Shown here in pieces: positions 17,382 through 40,059 of a stretch of DNA of 64,000 nucleotides (the stretch's first letter is position 1; the number at the start of each line of letters is the position of its first letter). Source of the stretch: Ascaris suum. Taxonomy: Eukaryota; Nematoda; Chromadorea; Rhabditida; Ascarididae. The notes beneath the pieces are model-generated. The model had not been told where the DNA came from and did not search any database. It saw nothing but the letters and a program-made list of their open reading frames with translations. The DNA lies in the NCBI GenBank assembly GCA_013433145.1, contig CM024178.1, positions 3,130,001-3,194,000 on the forward strand. Direction: 5' to 3'. The position numbers and the translations under genes are program-made.

Positions 17382-20300
17382 CTATAGCTATACAAATTTT
17401 TATTCGATATATACTTCAGCTTTCGATAAAGTTTTCATTCTGCTCAGTACGCTAAATCCCATATTTTTATCTATACTTTATTGAGTCATCAGTCTGTCCG
17501 TCAGTACCCGAACTTCATAGTTCACCTGTCTGCCAACCACATGTCATCACTCGAGGACTGCGAGCCTATCTGAACGCTAGTTGTTATAGTTCTGTGTTAA
17601 ATTTTGTTCAAAAATTTCTCCTTGCCATTCCGCAACTGTCGGATGAGACCTGTTGATCTCTTCTTTCCAATCAACTTCATCAATCAATTATATTCGTTCA
17701 TAAAGGATGAAATGATATTGCCTGTGTTTGCCTTCTCGAGATGTATCAAATCTTTCCACTGCAAAACGTTTTATATTTTATGATTGCAAACAAACGTATA
17801 TTTGCTTAGACTCGAAAAGATCTCTCTGAATTGCTTTCCATACAATCAAACGCGGTTGAAAGGCAATTCAACAAAGATTGCGAATGTGTTTGATTGAAAA
17901 ATCACCAAATTTAATGAGATATTATATGAAGGGTTTTGAAGAGGAAGCAAAGCCTGCAATTATCGCTATAAAATGTCAAGCATCTATTCACTTTCATGGA
18001 CGCTCATTTGTGCTTGGCAACGAAGCGACGAAGGATGGATTACGTACATCAATTACAGGCTTGCAGAGGAACCTTCAAGCTTTGATCTTCCCACTGAAAT
18101 AAGAAGAAAATGCTGAAAACGACGCTTTGTTATATCCGTGGAAATGGTAAGAGGCCAAAAAGGTGATCGTAACAAATTTTTCAATTTCACAAGCCATATT
18201 TCAAAGACAGTCTGCATCGTGATTCATTCCAGCCTTTCAGGCCGCCTCAATTAAGAAACGAAACAATAAAGGCAAACTTTACGATTTTGAAGAAGGGCGC
18301 AGCTTTCAACTAGTAAAGAAAGCACCAGAACAAAGTGAAAAACAAAGTGGGACTTTTGGGAGTGAAAAAATTTTGCTGGAATTTTTGGAGTCAAAAAATT
18401 ATAAACTGGAAAATCAAAAATTCAGAAAATTTGCTAGAATCACATCCGAAAGGGTAGAGTAACTTTTGTGTCATCGGTGATTTTTCCAGTCGAGCTAATG
18501 CATCAGCAAACTCATCGTTTGTGGGTCACTCGAACGAGTGGAATACCGAAAATAATAGCGGCCAAGTTAGAAGCTCGCTGCATAAAAGTCCAACTTATTG
18601 ACTCACTAATTTATGGGCAGTCAATTTTGACCGAAATTAATGTTTAGAAATTTTCCGAAATTGAAAGGGACGAAGAAGGGACGTGTAGCCATTTATGATT
18701 AAGTTGCAATTAGAAAATTCCAGTGGAATGTGTGGAATTTCTGGCATCTCGACTAATAGAATAACTGTGATAGCAAAAAGTGCGCAAGTATCCGATTTGT
18801 GCAGATTTTGAAAAAATATTTCAACAGAATGTCGCCTTTATGCGGGAAGAAAAATAACAGTTCAATCGAAAGATTCCCATGGTACTAAAATTTTCTGCAA
18901 CGCCCACGAACATAAATCGTGCAAAATCCCTTCTTTAATATGATAATCAAAAAACGCCTATGAAGAGTGGAACTGCTTTCCCAATTGGGCAACGAATCAA
19001 ATTTCTCGAACGTTCGATTCATTTGAAGTAACAGAAAATATTACACTTATTATTACCAACATCTTATCATAATCCATTACTTTCTAATGATATTTATCTA
19101 TGTTTTAATCATTGTGATGGGTAATTTATTATCTTACAATGCTTTCCAAATGTAACAATAAAAATTTTTGTGCAAATCAAAAAGAAAAATTTTGAGGAGA
19201 TTTCTTTTATGAGAACTTAAAAATATTTCATTCAAAATTTTATAAATAATCTTATGAGTTAATATTGTAAAAATCTTTACTAAATAAATTCTCATATTAT
19301 TCTATGAAAATTATATTCAGAAAATATTTCAGCAAAATGAGAATTCATTAACGTTGAATGAAAAAGAATACTTGAACGTTCTCTTAATTGGAACACATTA
19401 TGAGAGTCGAAAATAGTTTCCATTTTAATGTCTCTTGTGCAAGAGATTCGTTCTAAGAGATTATTGAAGAAATTATGGCACATTCTCCGATAATGGTTTC
19501 CAAGAAGAATGAGATTGATGAGATTAACAATTTAAACGAGAAATTCAAAAATAATACATTTTTTTTTAAATTATTAAATGATGATTTAGAGGTGACGTTA
19601 AGAAAATTCTCAACGATGAAAATAAATAATTAAAGCGAACCGAACGCGATTTATTCTCTTCGCTGAATCTGGTTTGCTTCATTTCCTCTGACATTTCTGT
19701 TTGGCAGATCTTCGAGTGATTGAACCGACTGGCAAATACTTCAATGAGTAAAGGATCTCAGCAAGTCGGCAAGCGTAAAATATTGTAAGCCTTATGTGCG
19801 CATTGACCTTGAATGCAGGAGTCGTTTGGGTTAGCACAACGGAGCAGTTGAAAGGTGAGCACGTCAGTGAGACATCACAATCGATGAGGTGTGTGTACAA
19901 CGATGCTACAAAGGGCGGAGTCATCGGAGGAAGCTGTGTGAATAAGGCGTGTCTTATTGGTGATTCCTTGTACCTTTGTAATTGTCCCTATTTTAATGGT
20001 TGCTAATGTACACATTGTGAGCTTCTTCAAAAGAAACTTCTTTTTACCACACCACGAAGAGGACGTAATACAAAGATTTACTAAGAGTGCATTATGTGTA
20101 AGTGTTTATCTATCTATTCGGCGGTTCCAACCTATCTACCAAAAAATCTATGAATACAAAAATTGCTGAGTGCAATTCAATCCGTCGAATGACCATCCAA
20201 ATCTAAATTCATTCCCACTGCAGTAAATTTTTCATAAACAAATCGAGAACCGCCCCACACTTATAGGCGTTTTAGCGTGTCGCTCAATTCAATATTCATA

Positions 20301-20983
20301 AATTAGTAAGAAAAATATACGGAATAATGCTTCAGATACCTTAACTAATCGGGCAACTCGAACAAATCTGCATGAAATTCGTTCTTCTGCCACCAATTGC
20401 TTATAGAATAGAAACTCCACAGGTATAAAGTGCATTCTAATATATCCGCCTTCTCCTCTTTTAAATGTCTGTTAGTTTTTACAACTGATGCATAAACACG
20501 TTGCTCGCCAAAATCAACCTTTGCGCAGGAAATTTCCAAAAGTGCATGGTAATCTACTGCAATTTTTTAGGAATTTTCCTCGAAGGATTTCTGTGGCAAT
20601 TCGATAATTGGAGAAAATGCGCATTAATTATCCTTAACGTAATCGAGCACCTTAAGTATTTATATTAAGCGGTAAATCCAGTCGGAAAATGCGCATATTG
20701 TGCCAGCCTGTATGATGTGCTTTGCCACGCTCGAGTTTTGTGCACATCGTTTTAAAGAGAATAACATATTTATCGCCTAAAGAAACATTGGCACAAAAGG
20801 TTGCTAGAAGCGATAAGAGTGCGATAATAGTAGAAAAGATGAAGAGATGCATTAAGCGACTGGCACGATAATTCCCCGTGCTGATTGTTTATAACATCTG
20901 TCGATTCCACAGATGCTTAATCGCGCAAAAAAAGAACTGTGGAAAACATCTTAATTTATTGAAATTTTCGGATCCATTGAAGA
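17382..20983. other. AT-rich region upstream of the PPP1R14-like gene
   Basis: No exon is recognised here. The missing first exon of the PPP1R14-like gene should lie here or beyond, but no candidate with a matching phase-0 donor stood out. An imperfect two-unit repeat of about 30 bp occurs near 18,351-18,412. A plus-strand stretch near 19,819-19,854 has a good acceptor and donor (GCAG and AAAG|GTGAGC), but it encodes only a dozen residues of no recognisable family. Confidence 0.55.
20955..20960 (-). terminator. Poly(A) signal AATAAA of the minus-strand gene ending at 20,984
   Basis: AATAAA on the minus strand lies 23 bp past the stop codon of the terminal exon at 20,984-21,039. The spacing and orientation support that exon being the end of a real transcript. 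Confidence 0.5.
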
Positions 20984-21039
20984 TCAGCGAGCCGCATGCT
21001 GTCCTGACTCTCGAGCTCTGATCACGGCCTCATGCAATC
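20984..21039 (-). CDS. Probable terminal exon of an unidentified minus-strand gene
   Basis: A very good acceptor (polypyrimidine then TTTTAG) opens a 56-bp exon that encodes an Ala/Arg-rich tail (LHEAVIRARESG near its start) and ends in TGA, with AATAAA 23 bp further on. The incoming phase needs one base from the previous exon. A possible upstream partner is 24070-24019: it is preceded by GCGCAG, is open for 17 codons and ends in a GTATAT donor with the right phase. The two exons join to give an Arg codon. The product is not recognised. If real, this gene lies upstream of the PPP1R14-like gene on the same strand. Confidence 0.4.
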
Positions 21040-21676
21040 CTAAAATGAATAAAATTATTCACCAGTTCTGTTGTTAGATTTCACGTCCATTTTAGTCGTT
21101 GAACAGCGAATATATGATTGCAGTCTTTAACTGCTAATCTCTCACTAGTCGTCGGACATTATAGAACAATGGAGCACTAGAAAATTTCGAATTTCAATTA
21201 AGCATTTTGAAGTACTAAGCCCTTATCTGTGAAATATGACCTCTGCGACGTTTCTTCTCTCTTCCCCTCCTCTCCTCCCATCCTCATTTTTCCCCATTGC
21301 CCTACTAGGCAAACATCGCTGGGACCTTTGTAGGCTGCCACATGGACTGTGTGAGTACTGCGTACGCATTCATTTTCGACGAGCTTTCTTTACAGATCGA
21401 AGTTAGAAATTCAAATCATCCGATTCGAACTAAAAAAAATTGGAATGTGCTAGTTTCAATGCGTTCGACGGCTAGAAGGTAGCGATCGAATGGTCGAACA
21501 AAAAAGATTGCCAACTGCTTTCGATTTCCATCAGAAACTTTTTGCGAAACTGTCAATTTTTCATTCAAAGATTAGCAAGTGAAACGATTGCAATGAAATG
21601 AAGCTTGCAGAATATAATACCATATGAAATGATTCGTAGAGAGACTGTTTTCTAAGTCACAAAATTTTCTTTCAGG

Positions 21677-22231
21677 GAATTTGGAGGAATATTACTCGAG
21701 AAATCATCTAAATTTGAATAAGGCGAATTGGAAATTGGTTTCGAAGACCGCTTTGAAACAAGACCAGAAACGTGAAGCCTTGTTGCCGTTGTCATTTCGA
21801 ACCGTCACTTGCAAAGGTCTGGCAGATGGATCGACGGACGGATGGACACATAAGAAGAGTGAACCCATCAGACGACTTTGCAAGTGTATGCATAAAAACT
21901 TTATAAAACATTAGCATTTTGCTCATATCAAGCAGTTTTTGTTCCGTAATTGCGCTTACTTGATACGCAGCTTTCCTCTTTTTCTCCTTCTTACTCTCAT
22001 CTTCTTACTTAGTGCTCTCTCTTTCCTTCCCTCACTCCCTTTCTGTTTCTTAGAACAGAGTCTCTTACAAGTTCAGTTTATCGACGAGGTGACAATGGGT
22101 TCTGAACTCCTCAGACAATTCTTGTCACGAAAACACACCCAATGGACCAACGAACAGTACTGCAAAATGAGTGTACCAAATGAAAAAACAGATCCCCCTG
22201 TAGCGTTCACATATTGTTTTTGCATGCTCTG
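21677..22231 (+). CDS. Plus-strand coding-like blocks, unassigned
   Basis: Two open blocks on the plus strand have protein-like composition and good acceptors. The first, 21677-21820, follows TTTCTTTCAG and ends near TGCAAAG|GT. The second, from 22071, follows TACAAGTTCAG and stays open to 22231, with a possible donor at CCCCCT|GTAGCG. Their phases do not join directly, so either an exon is missing or one block is chance. A further open block lies at about 23314-23625. I do not recognise a family in any of them. Confidence 0.2.
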
Positions 22232-25200
22232 ATTCAGCTATATATTCACTCCAACGACTAGTTGTTGCTTATTAGATTGATGTATCACAAAAACAGGAAA
22301 AAGCGCCAGGCAAGCTAAAGAGCGGTACGTGCTTTTTGCACTTCCATCAATCTTCGCCACTTGAGGTAGTCAACAAAAAGACGAATGCTTCGAACATATT
22401 GTTCAAATAGAATTGATTTTCCGTGAATACCTATAGGTGACAATCAAATTTTCTCTATTGATTTTCATAATATGTATCGTCGGATGGTATTTCATCGGAG
22501 ACGACACGAAATTCCTCAAAAAGTAACTGGTTGTTCATCTTTACTACAGATTACTCATTTTTGTGTCTTCTATAGTTTGAAAAAATATATGGGTTTACCG
22601 GTAAGTGGTATTAGAATTAGGATATTACTTGAAGGTAAAGCAAACGCAAAGTTCCCGCCATCAACACTGAATGAAAATTTTAAGTGGTGAACTGCCATTA
22701 AGTAATTCCCTTCTATTGCAAATAACTGAAAATCGATGAATTAAAGTGCTCAGTACTTACCGTGGGGGTTATAGTAAAAGCTACTGGAGTCGTAGCAAAT
22801 ATGCATTTTTATCCCATATTTGCAAAACTATATCATATGAAGAGAATTTTTTTCCGGTCATATCGTACTGTAAAGAGAATAATATATTTCGATGAGAACC
22901 TTCGATCAAATGTGAAGCAAAATTTGCATCACAACAACTTTTACACAATAAATGCAGCCGAATTTAGAGGAATATGAGACGAGATTCGCATTTTCCTCAA
23001 CAAAAAAAAATTGCAGCAATCGTCAAGAATGCAAACTTCATGACCATTTTTTATTGCAACTCCAAATGCGATAAAATTTCTTCAGACATCACAAAAAACT
23101 CTATGAACACATACAGAATTTGATTTCATACTTGAGGCATTTTTGCGCTTAATATTAGAAATGACGGACGGTTGTTTCTCTATTCTGCAGTTGTTTTGAG
23201 GCAATTTGCGATTCTCGCCACGTCTTTGGACTAATACACTTCATTTCAACCACGTTGTCTTAGAATCTGAACTATGAATTTGCATATCGCTCATACGCTT
23301 CTTGCGCTCTATTCTGCAGTCTTGCATATACCATCATGGCAAGCCGAAAAACGTAATGGACAGTACAGAAAAGTTTGCAGAGGACCTTTCCATCAATGGG
23401 AATGATTCTACAAGGCTTCATTTTTTTTATATACGATTGCACAATAAGGTTTCATATTTATATATGATGACCTATTTTATGCTACACCGCGATTATTTTG
23501 AAGTCATAATTGCGGTAGGCCTATCCCCCTCTTATTTTGACTCTTTTACTGCGATGAATGGCTTATTGCGGATTAGGAAGAACTATTGGGAGCCAGTGGA
23601 ATTGAACAGTTTATTTCAGCGATAGGCAGCTGATATTTATGGTGATCAAAGATAGAAAAGATAATGCAAGTATAAAGTATAACACACCTGCATGAAAAGA
23701 TATGCATAAATAAGTGTTTATAAGCGAAACATTGTCATGTATAAATGAAACAATAAATTGCAACATAATTTCATAGTCGATATCATCGTTACCTATAAAT
23801 CTGTTGGCTATGCAACTTCTGCCTATGATAGTAGGTCAATTTCGTTTATTTCTATGTTCAGTGAAAAATAAAACGATTCATGCGGTGTGATTTGATAAGC
23901 AACAGCAAACATCCGGTTTCCTCTGGGAGTCAGGATTTCCTGCAGAATACTGTTGATGTCCATTCATTCACTATCAAATTGCACGCCACTAATACTGTTG
24001 TGGAAGGCGCTCATATACTGACTCGTTTCGGGTTGGCATAGTCGCACATGTCTTTGCTCTGTTTCGCCGCCTGCGCATTAATCATTTGAAGTCAGCGATT
24101 ATCCCAGGATCTACAGGGATGGCAAGGTTTGGGAAGGATATAACACATGTAGCATACATTTAGTGCGCTGATGTTAGCCGTGGAGCAAGGTAGTAGTCAA
24201 ATATTGCAAGGCCATCGAGTGCTTAAACTTTTTTCTTCAATAAACAGGATGTGAAGACGATTCTCGGATGTTCTCACGGATTTTGAAATGCTCTGAGAGA
24301 AAAACTGCCCTCAACTTCTGGAAATGTTCCACTTTACCTTAACAAATACTACTCTCATCAGAAGATGGTTGCAGGATAAAGCAATCAAAGGTCGCATTTT
24401 TGAGATGGCCGTTGGATCATTTAAACTTCCTAACTTAAGTTGAAAAAAAAACTGAAATGTTCGACCATTCCATAATGTTCAACCATTAAAGACTGATGAT
24501 TGAACAATTGAATGATAAAGATTGCTGTTGCGATTTTATTATGCAACGTGCAACGAGTAGAAAAATTTTTTAAAAATGTGTTTTCTGAATGCGACAAATA
24601 ACGAAAAAATAAAAATTCTCATAATATACACCAAACCAAAAAAAAAATTTTCTTTGATTTTTTTTAATGGTGAAAAAAATATAAAAATTTTCCAAAGAAA
24701 TTTGGTTGAAATTTGAGAAATTTTCTTCATGAAATTTCGACACCTATGAATTCTCTTTTCCATTATGGTCGATAAGATGGTGCGGAAAGGGGAACGAAAA
24801 TGAAATCCACGGAGCGTGACGTTGGAGAAAATGAATGTATTATGTGATGTGCCTCGACGGTACTTTAAATTTCCCGAAAATTTATATTCAAGAAAAAAAA
24901 ACAAAAAGAAATCATTCAACGCTAAACTTTGAGTAGTTTAATATCTTTAATAGATGGTTAAAACTATTTTCGAAAAGTGGAATTTTTTCACCAAATATGG
25001 AATTTTTTGATGAGGGAAATATATTTTCAAAGAAAAAAAAATTGAGAAACTAACCCGCCTCCTTTTGAGAAGAAAATTGGAGAAGAAGCTTGTAAAATAA
25101 TTTCTATTGGAACAGAAACTTCCCTTTCCTCAAAAAAAAAAGCTCTTTTTTTGTGAGAAACGATGGAACGCCATTAAAGCTTGCATCCTTACTTGTGTGC

Positions 25201-25672
25201 ATGTCTCGAAGGACGCAACGGAAAGAGAAACCCGAAAACCATTTAAAAAAAAGAATAAACCTTCGGCAAGTGAATAGATTCTGTAGAGTTTGAAGGGCGC
25301 TAATTTTGAAAGCAGCTGACTAATTTTTAAAATCTTCGAAAAAGAAAAAAAAGCGAACATTACTCAGAGAGTGTTTTATGTTGAAGAAATAATGTTCGAT
25401 GTAATTAGAAGCATTCTTTCCGACAAAAAAAATTCGACCTTTCTCGATGAGATTTTGATGTTTTTTTCCATTTTCACAATCGAATAGTCTCTCTTTTCAT
25501 TTTCCAATATCTGGTTTCTCCAATGAAAAGAAATTCTACGTAGAAGTGAAATTCGAGTAAAAACTGTCGATCAATTTGCTGTGCAACAAACTTGTTTTTG
25601 GTATTAAATAGATATCATTGCACTATGTGAGCCAAAAATCAGTCCCTGATGTACCAATAACATAACTCGGTA

Positions 25673-25738
25673 GAGAGAGACAGAGATAGATAGAGAGATA
25701 GAAAGGGGGAAGGAGAGAAAATGAGGGAGAGAAAGCAG
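25673..25738 (+). repeat. GA/GATA purine-rich simple repeat upstream of annexin
   Basis: A GAGA/GATA-rich purine tract 180-245 bp upstream of the annexin TATA box. Such tracts can act as promoter elements, but here it may be only simple-sequence DNA. Confidence 0.7.
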
Positions 25739-25917
25739 AATACTGCCGATGAATGAGTCCTATTGAAGAAGAGCGCACGAGACATTGCCCATCCAAGTCG
25801 TCAGTATCTCACGTTCGCTCCTCGTTTCGCTGTGAACGTCGCTGTACACGGTGACGCATCCCCACCGAGAGGTGAATCATGTTTGTGTTAGTTGGCTGAC
25901 GTTGCACCTCTCAACAC

Positions 25918-25925
25918 TATAAAAG
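25918..25925 (+). promoter_or_regulatory. TATA box of the annexin gene
   Basis: TATAAAAG lies 65 bp upstream of the annexin start codon, so transcription would begin near 25,945-25,950 and leave a 5' UTR of about 40 bases. Upstream lie CRE-like words (GGTGACGCATC near 25,850 and CTGACGTTGC near 25,896) in a locally more GC-rich patch. The placement relative to the deduced ATG is what makes the call credible. Confidence 0.65.
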
Positions 25926-25989
25926 CTCGATCAGTGTATTATTGCAGTTCGAAGACACCTTTCTTGAAATTGGCACGTTCATTTCATTA

Positions 25990-34785
<8,796 letters not shown>

Positions 34786-35009
34786 TATATGTAAATTTTT
34801 CTTGTGCTTATATGCGGAATTTTTCAAACATTTTCAATATTGCTTTCCAGGAATTTAATGTTTTCGCTTACTGCATTGTTTTACTTGATGTTTGTGCTTA
34901 CTTCATTGTAATTTATTGTCATGTAAATTTTGTAATTTGCGCCTAGATCTTAGAAAATATTAAAATTTTTGATTATATCAGTTGTGAAATGAAGCGGTGA
35001 TGATTGCAT

Positions 35010-35015
35010 AATAAA
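35010..35015 (+). terminator. Poly(A) signal AATAAA of the annexin gene
   Basis: AATAAA lies 224 bp after the annexin stop codon in an AT-rich 3' UTR. It is the first canonical signal downstream, which sets the probable gene end at about 35,030. Confidence 0.6.
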
Positions 35016-36136
35016 TTCTGCTGATTTGATAAAAGAAGTTATTAAAATGATCAACGATTTTTGCTATTATAGAAGATCGTATTCTTTAAACGTTCACAAG
35101 AATTGTTTATAAGTAGGTTCACTAGTGGTTGTGACAACTGTTGGCAAACATGAATCCGGTGCAACTGATTCTTGCTATCTATTCTCGTCCGCCTCGCACA
35201 CTTGCACTTCTCTTCCCCACGTTAAGGGACAACAGCAAACGTGGAAAGTTCTTCATTGACTTGACTCCAGCGCCGAAATGAGAGGCCGGAGTTCGTTCAG
35301 CTGGCCCAGCATCGTTCAGCGGTCGAATACTGCTTGTTGTGGCAGTTTATAACCGCTTTCAATCAGCAGTCTTCTCAGTGATTCTCACCGCGCAGTAAGA
35401 GACCAACTGATGGGCGTGGACTCACGCTGCCAATCATTCTTATAGAATGGGAAGTTTATGTAAGGGAGATGCGATGAAGCTAATATCTTTTTAACCCTTT
35501 AAATATATAATAAATGAATACCACTTTATGTGGTTTGCTTACCGTGCGAAAAAAAAAAAAAAAGGGAGCGAACATCTCATAAATAAGCTGGTCGGTTGAG
35601 AATTGACCACATCTTTTACGATGTGAGAGAATAGCAGCATGTGGCAGGGGCTACGTTAGGGGGTTGAAATCCACAAGGATAGTAAAAATCAGTTGCGTTC
35701 ACGTTTACTGTGTGTTCATATCAACTCGGTGTTTTCTAATGATGTCGTTTCCCATGGAAATAAGCACAGAAATCGACAGAAGAAGAAATATCAATAAGCA
35801 AAAACTATGCAAACAATTTTCTATTCTCAAAGGAAGGTATGCAACATAGCGAGGTCTGGCATATGTCTAACCATTACGTTTTATGAGAATTATTCCAGTC
35901 AATACACTCGTAGAACTATTTGATATACCAAGCGGAATTTCAGTATAACGTTGAAATCGTGAATGGCCGGAATGATGTTGCTTGTATCAGCAAAATTTTT
36001 GACTAAACCAAGGACTAGGACTTTGTGCGCACAAATATTTATGCTCTTGAATAAAAATGAAACTATTAAAAACATGTAGAAATGAGGCTGTAAAATTTGG
36101 ACGCTTCTCAATAAATGTACCTAATATGATTAATAG
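35016..36136. other. Spacer between annexin and the amine oxidase locus
   Basis: About 1.1 kb with no recognised exon. It contains a more GC-rich patch near 35,180-35,420 and a poly-A run near 35,550. The promoter and first exon of the downstream amine oxidase would be expected here, but I could not place them. Confidence 0.5.
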
Positions 36137-39100
36137 GAACCCTCCGAAGGCAACGATGAAAAGCCCTTGATTCTTGAAGGCGCTGGGTTTGCTGGGCTTT
36201 CTACGGCTAAAGACTCAAAGAGCTAGGATTCAGCGATGTAACAATCTACGAGGGTTCCGATCGTATCGGTGGAAGCGTCCTCTCTGAAAGGCTCGGTTTG
36301 TGTCCCCACCTTCTCATTCTGCTAATATCTGCACATTTCATTGTAACATTATCAACTAATTTTTTCTTTTGTCATTCTCTGTCACAAACTGTGACTTTCT
36401 AGCAACAGTCTATCGCAATACGTAGACGGTATAATACTCTTCAGAGGTAATTCATAGGATCAAAACAAGCGATGGAGATGCAACTCTCAAATAAATAGAT
36501 TGAAACAGTTTTGAAGTGTTCTAAAACTACTGCATTAATAATAATTTGCTTACCATATCCTATCTATAGTATTGTAATTCACAAAAGATCTTTTTTATTA
36601 ACTAGCAGGCTTCAGATATACCTTACTGCGCTCTACTAAAGTCATCATTTTGATTAAATCAATGCGGCATATATAATTCGCATAATTTTATTATTCCTCA
36701 AATATATGTATTTATCTCAACACTATCATATTTTTGAATGAGTTAACTAATTACCAGGAATTCATATGTGTGGATAATAATTGCTGGAAATCGAATCATT
36801 CAAATTCTTAACTGCTGATGTATCAGAAAATAGCAATTTCTTCTTCCTGAGCAAAGGATAACGGCTCTTCTAAAATGCTTATCAATGACAGAACATGATA
36901 GACCTCTTTATTTTAAAGAAATTGGAAAAAATATTGAAAAGGAGCAAACTGAAAGAGCATCAAATCTGTGAAAATGTGGAAAATGGGAGCATTAAATTTG
37001 ATGTGATTGCATAAAATCAAATGTTCAGCGAATTATGAGTGGCACAAAAACGCTATTACTAAATTCATACTTATGAATAGTTTTGTTTACGAGGAAAAAA
37101 TCACTCAAAATTCTTAAGGACTATCGATTTCGTAATATTCATTAATAAAGTAATCGAATTACGGGTCATCAAATATTTTCTTCAGGAAATGGTTACATTC
37201 ATCATGGCGCTGAATATATAAACGGTCGGAATAATCCGATTTACGAAATCGCTCAAAAATTGGGCATTATCGATCGCCTCGTTAACGATACGCACGTTAT
37301 TTTTGACGAGCAATATAAAACAGGCAAATGTCAACTCAACAAGCAAGCCTCATTAACGATTATTTATTTCAACACTTATAAATAATAATTATAATGAAAG
37401 ATTTCTCCAGAAAAATTGATCGTTGATCTTGAGAAATTTCCTCTTCGTTCAATGAAAACAGCCAATGCAATCGATGAACTTCCACTGAGTTTCAGCTTTT
37501 GCAGGGTATTCTCTATCCAATTTGGCAAACTGTTTTTAACAGCATGATATCTTTTCGAAATTTGCATGCGAACAGTTCTAGTTCCGGAGTCACTAAATTC
37601 AACTTCCACATTCATTTATTTAGCTCATCAGTGAGGGTGGCACAGTTAGTATATTACAGTTTTTAAAATTCATTATCGGCATTTCACTTTCTCATGCGAA
37701 CTTGCACATACTAGCATCAAGGTCAACATTGTCAGCAGATGTGAGCATTAACAAATATGTCGATAAATTTCTGTACATTTTTCAATTCAACTTATTTCAG
37801 CGGAGCTTTCGATAAATGTAAGAGCTGTAACTGCAAATAACAAAGCGAGATGGCTAAGCTTCAAACACTCTACATAAATCCTTGTGAAATATGAAAAAAT
37901 TTTTTCTCAATCAAATTTCCTAGATCTGAAATATTTGAATTTAACGCAAAATTCAAATTGCATTCTTTTATAGCTATTTATTTGGATGCAGCGAACATTA
38001 CTATTGAGAAAATCCTCCATATCACGACGAAGTATTGGTCTTTATTTTCTGCATCTCATAAACGAGTTTCATTATTTTCCTTTGCAAGGTAAACGAATTT
38101 TGAGTGCAATTTATATAGTCAACCTTCAGAAGATTATATCAACTATGTTCATCTGTGTGCATTTATCTATGTGTAATGTATACAATAGCCAATTTGCGTT
38201 TCCTCTCGACAAAACAACACACAAAACTTAACACTCGGGCAATTATATCGTCTTGATTATAGAAGTTTTGCTAAGGTAGAATCAGTGTTATTGCAGAAAT
38301 CGTGCTTTTATGCTTCATCTGATAGCATCAATTGCAGAAAAGGTGTTTCAAAAATCATGACCGAACCAAGCCTCAAAGATCCGCATTATTTCCATCGGTT
38401 GCCAGGCCAAGAATGAGCGTGAAGTACTGTGTGCGATCAGAGCGATACCGAAAATTCCGTGGCAACTTTCATGCCTTCGGTCATAAAGCTCAAAAGAGAA
38501 TGATTTTTCTTGAAATTGATAAACTGTTTTTGCGATGATGTTTTCCGAGTCGTGATAATTAAGCCGACAACTAATGGTAGAATAAGCAAGATGGACGAAC
38601 GAGATGTAATATCGTAGTCAAAGATTAATTTTCGAAAAAGGTGAAGACAAACACATTATCAATTGAGAATCGTTATTCGCCAGATAATCTTCTCGTGGAC
38701 GCTATTCTCATAATAGGTTGCTGTTTGAAATTAGAGTTCCTCAAAAATGTTTAGGCAGTTATCAGTAAAAAATTTTTTCGAGTTTGAATTAGCGTACTGC
38801 TTCAATTCGTTGCTTCATTTGGTTGAGTCGTCTCATCATTACAAACCTCATTTCTTTAGAGATTCCCACATATATGAGACCATCAGTGGATAAGCCAGTT
38901 ACGAATTTTTCTTCATTTGCAGAATAAAAAAGAAGGAAGAAGACATATTCTTGACGCACTTAGCTGTTTTTATATATCTAACTACGAAGGTGAATGGGCT
39001 GCAATGTTCGACAAAGTAAGTGCTTGATTGATCAATGCTTAATGCCGATGAAAGTAGAGAGGCTTTTTGCTAATTTCAGTTTGATGCAAAAGTTTTTTTA

Positions 39101-39964
39101 ATATGACATCAGAGGTCCCCTTCCTCGTACTTGGTGAAATTTCCATTAAAGCATCTTAAGGTCCTCTGACACTTTTCTTATTTTCGAACTAAAATTCAAA
39201 TCCGCAGCAAGATCCACATAAAAGCAGAAAAAAAATGAAACCTCTTCTTTAAATATTGTTTTGCGTTCAACGTTTTCGCTAAACATTACATCTGACCAGT
39301 TATTGAAGTCATTTTTTTCAAAATGGGTGAAAAAAGTTCATATCCATCGAGGAATAATTTAAGGGATGTTTATGCCATCCTTTACGATTTCGATAGCCTC
39401 CAGTTTTATCTAAACGTAATGTATCAAATGAAAACATCTTTCTCTCAGAATCTCAGAAATTCCTCTCCCATCTTCAATAGTTATTGAGATTATGAATAGT
39501 TGTGGAAAAAGATGTTTGCGACATCAGAAGATATTCAATAATGACGATTGTGAGATGTAACGAGAAAGATCTCTTCATATTTGATTCAAATATCATATTT
39601 TTGCATTTGCTAAAGAAGTAATGAGAGAAGTACGAAATCTCAAATGCTGAGTGCATGAACTCATCGACTGTGCAGCACGACGACTATGATGGTGCACTCC
39701 TCTTGTGACTTGTGGAATTATAATCAGCCTAAGCGAACTTTTTCAGTTAGTTAATATCGTAGGGAGCTGTCAGTTTTCAGTCTGCTTTGCAAAATTTGGT
39801 ACAGTGGAACGACTATTCTGGTACGAACAGTGGTTACTCGCTGAAGAGCGACTCCATCAAGGCGATCTTTGACAACATCGCAAAGGTGTGAGGCAATTGG
39901 ATCCACCTGCACTCACGCATCACTAATATTGATTACTCGCACCCAAAGGTCTATTTTGGTCACA

Positions 39965-40059
<95 letters not shown>

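Noticed and set aside
37376..37615. A 79-codon minus-strand ORF inside the amine oxidase locus
   Set aside because: The composition is plausible, but there is no family, no splice context and no poly(A) signal. It is too weak to list as a gene.
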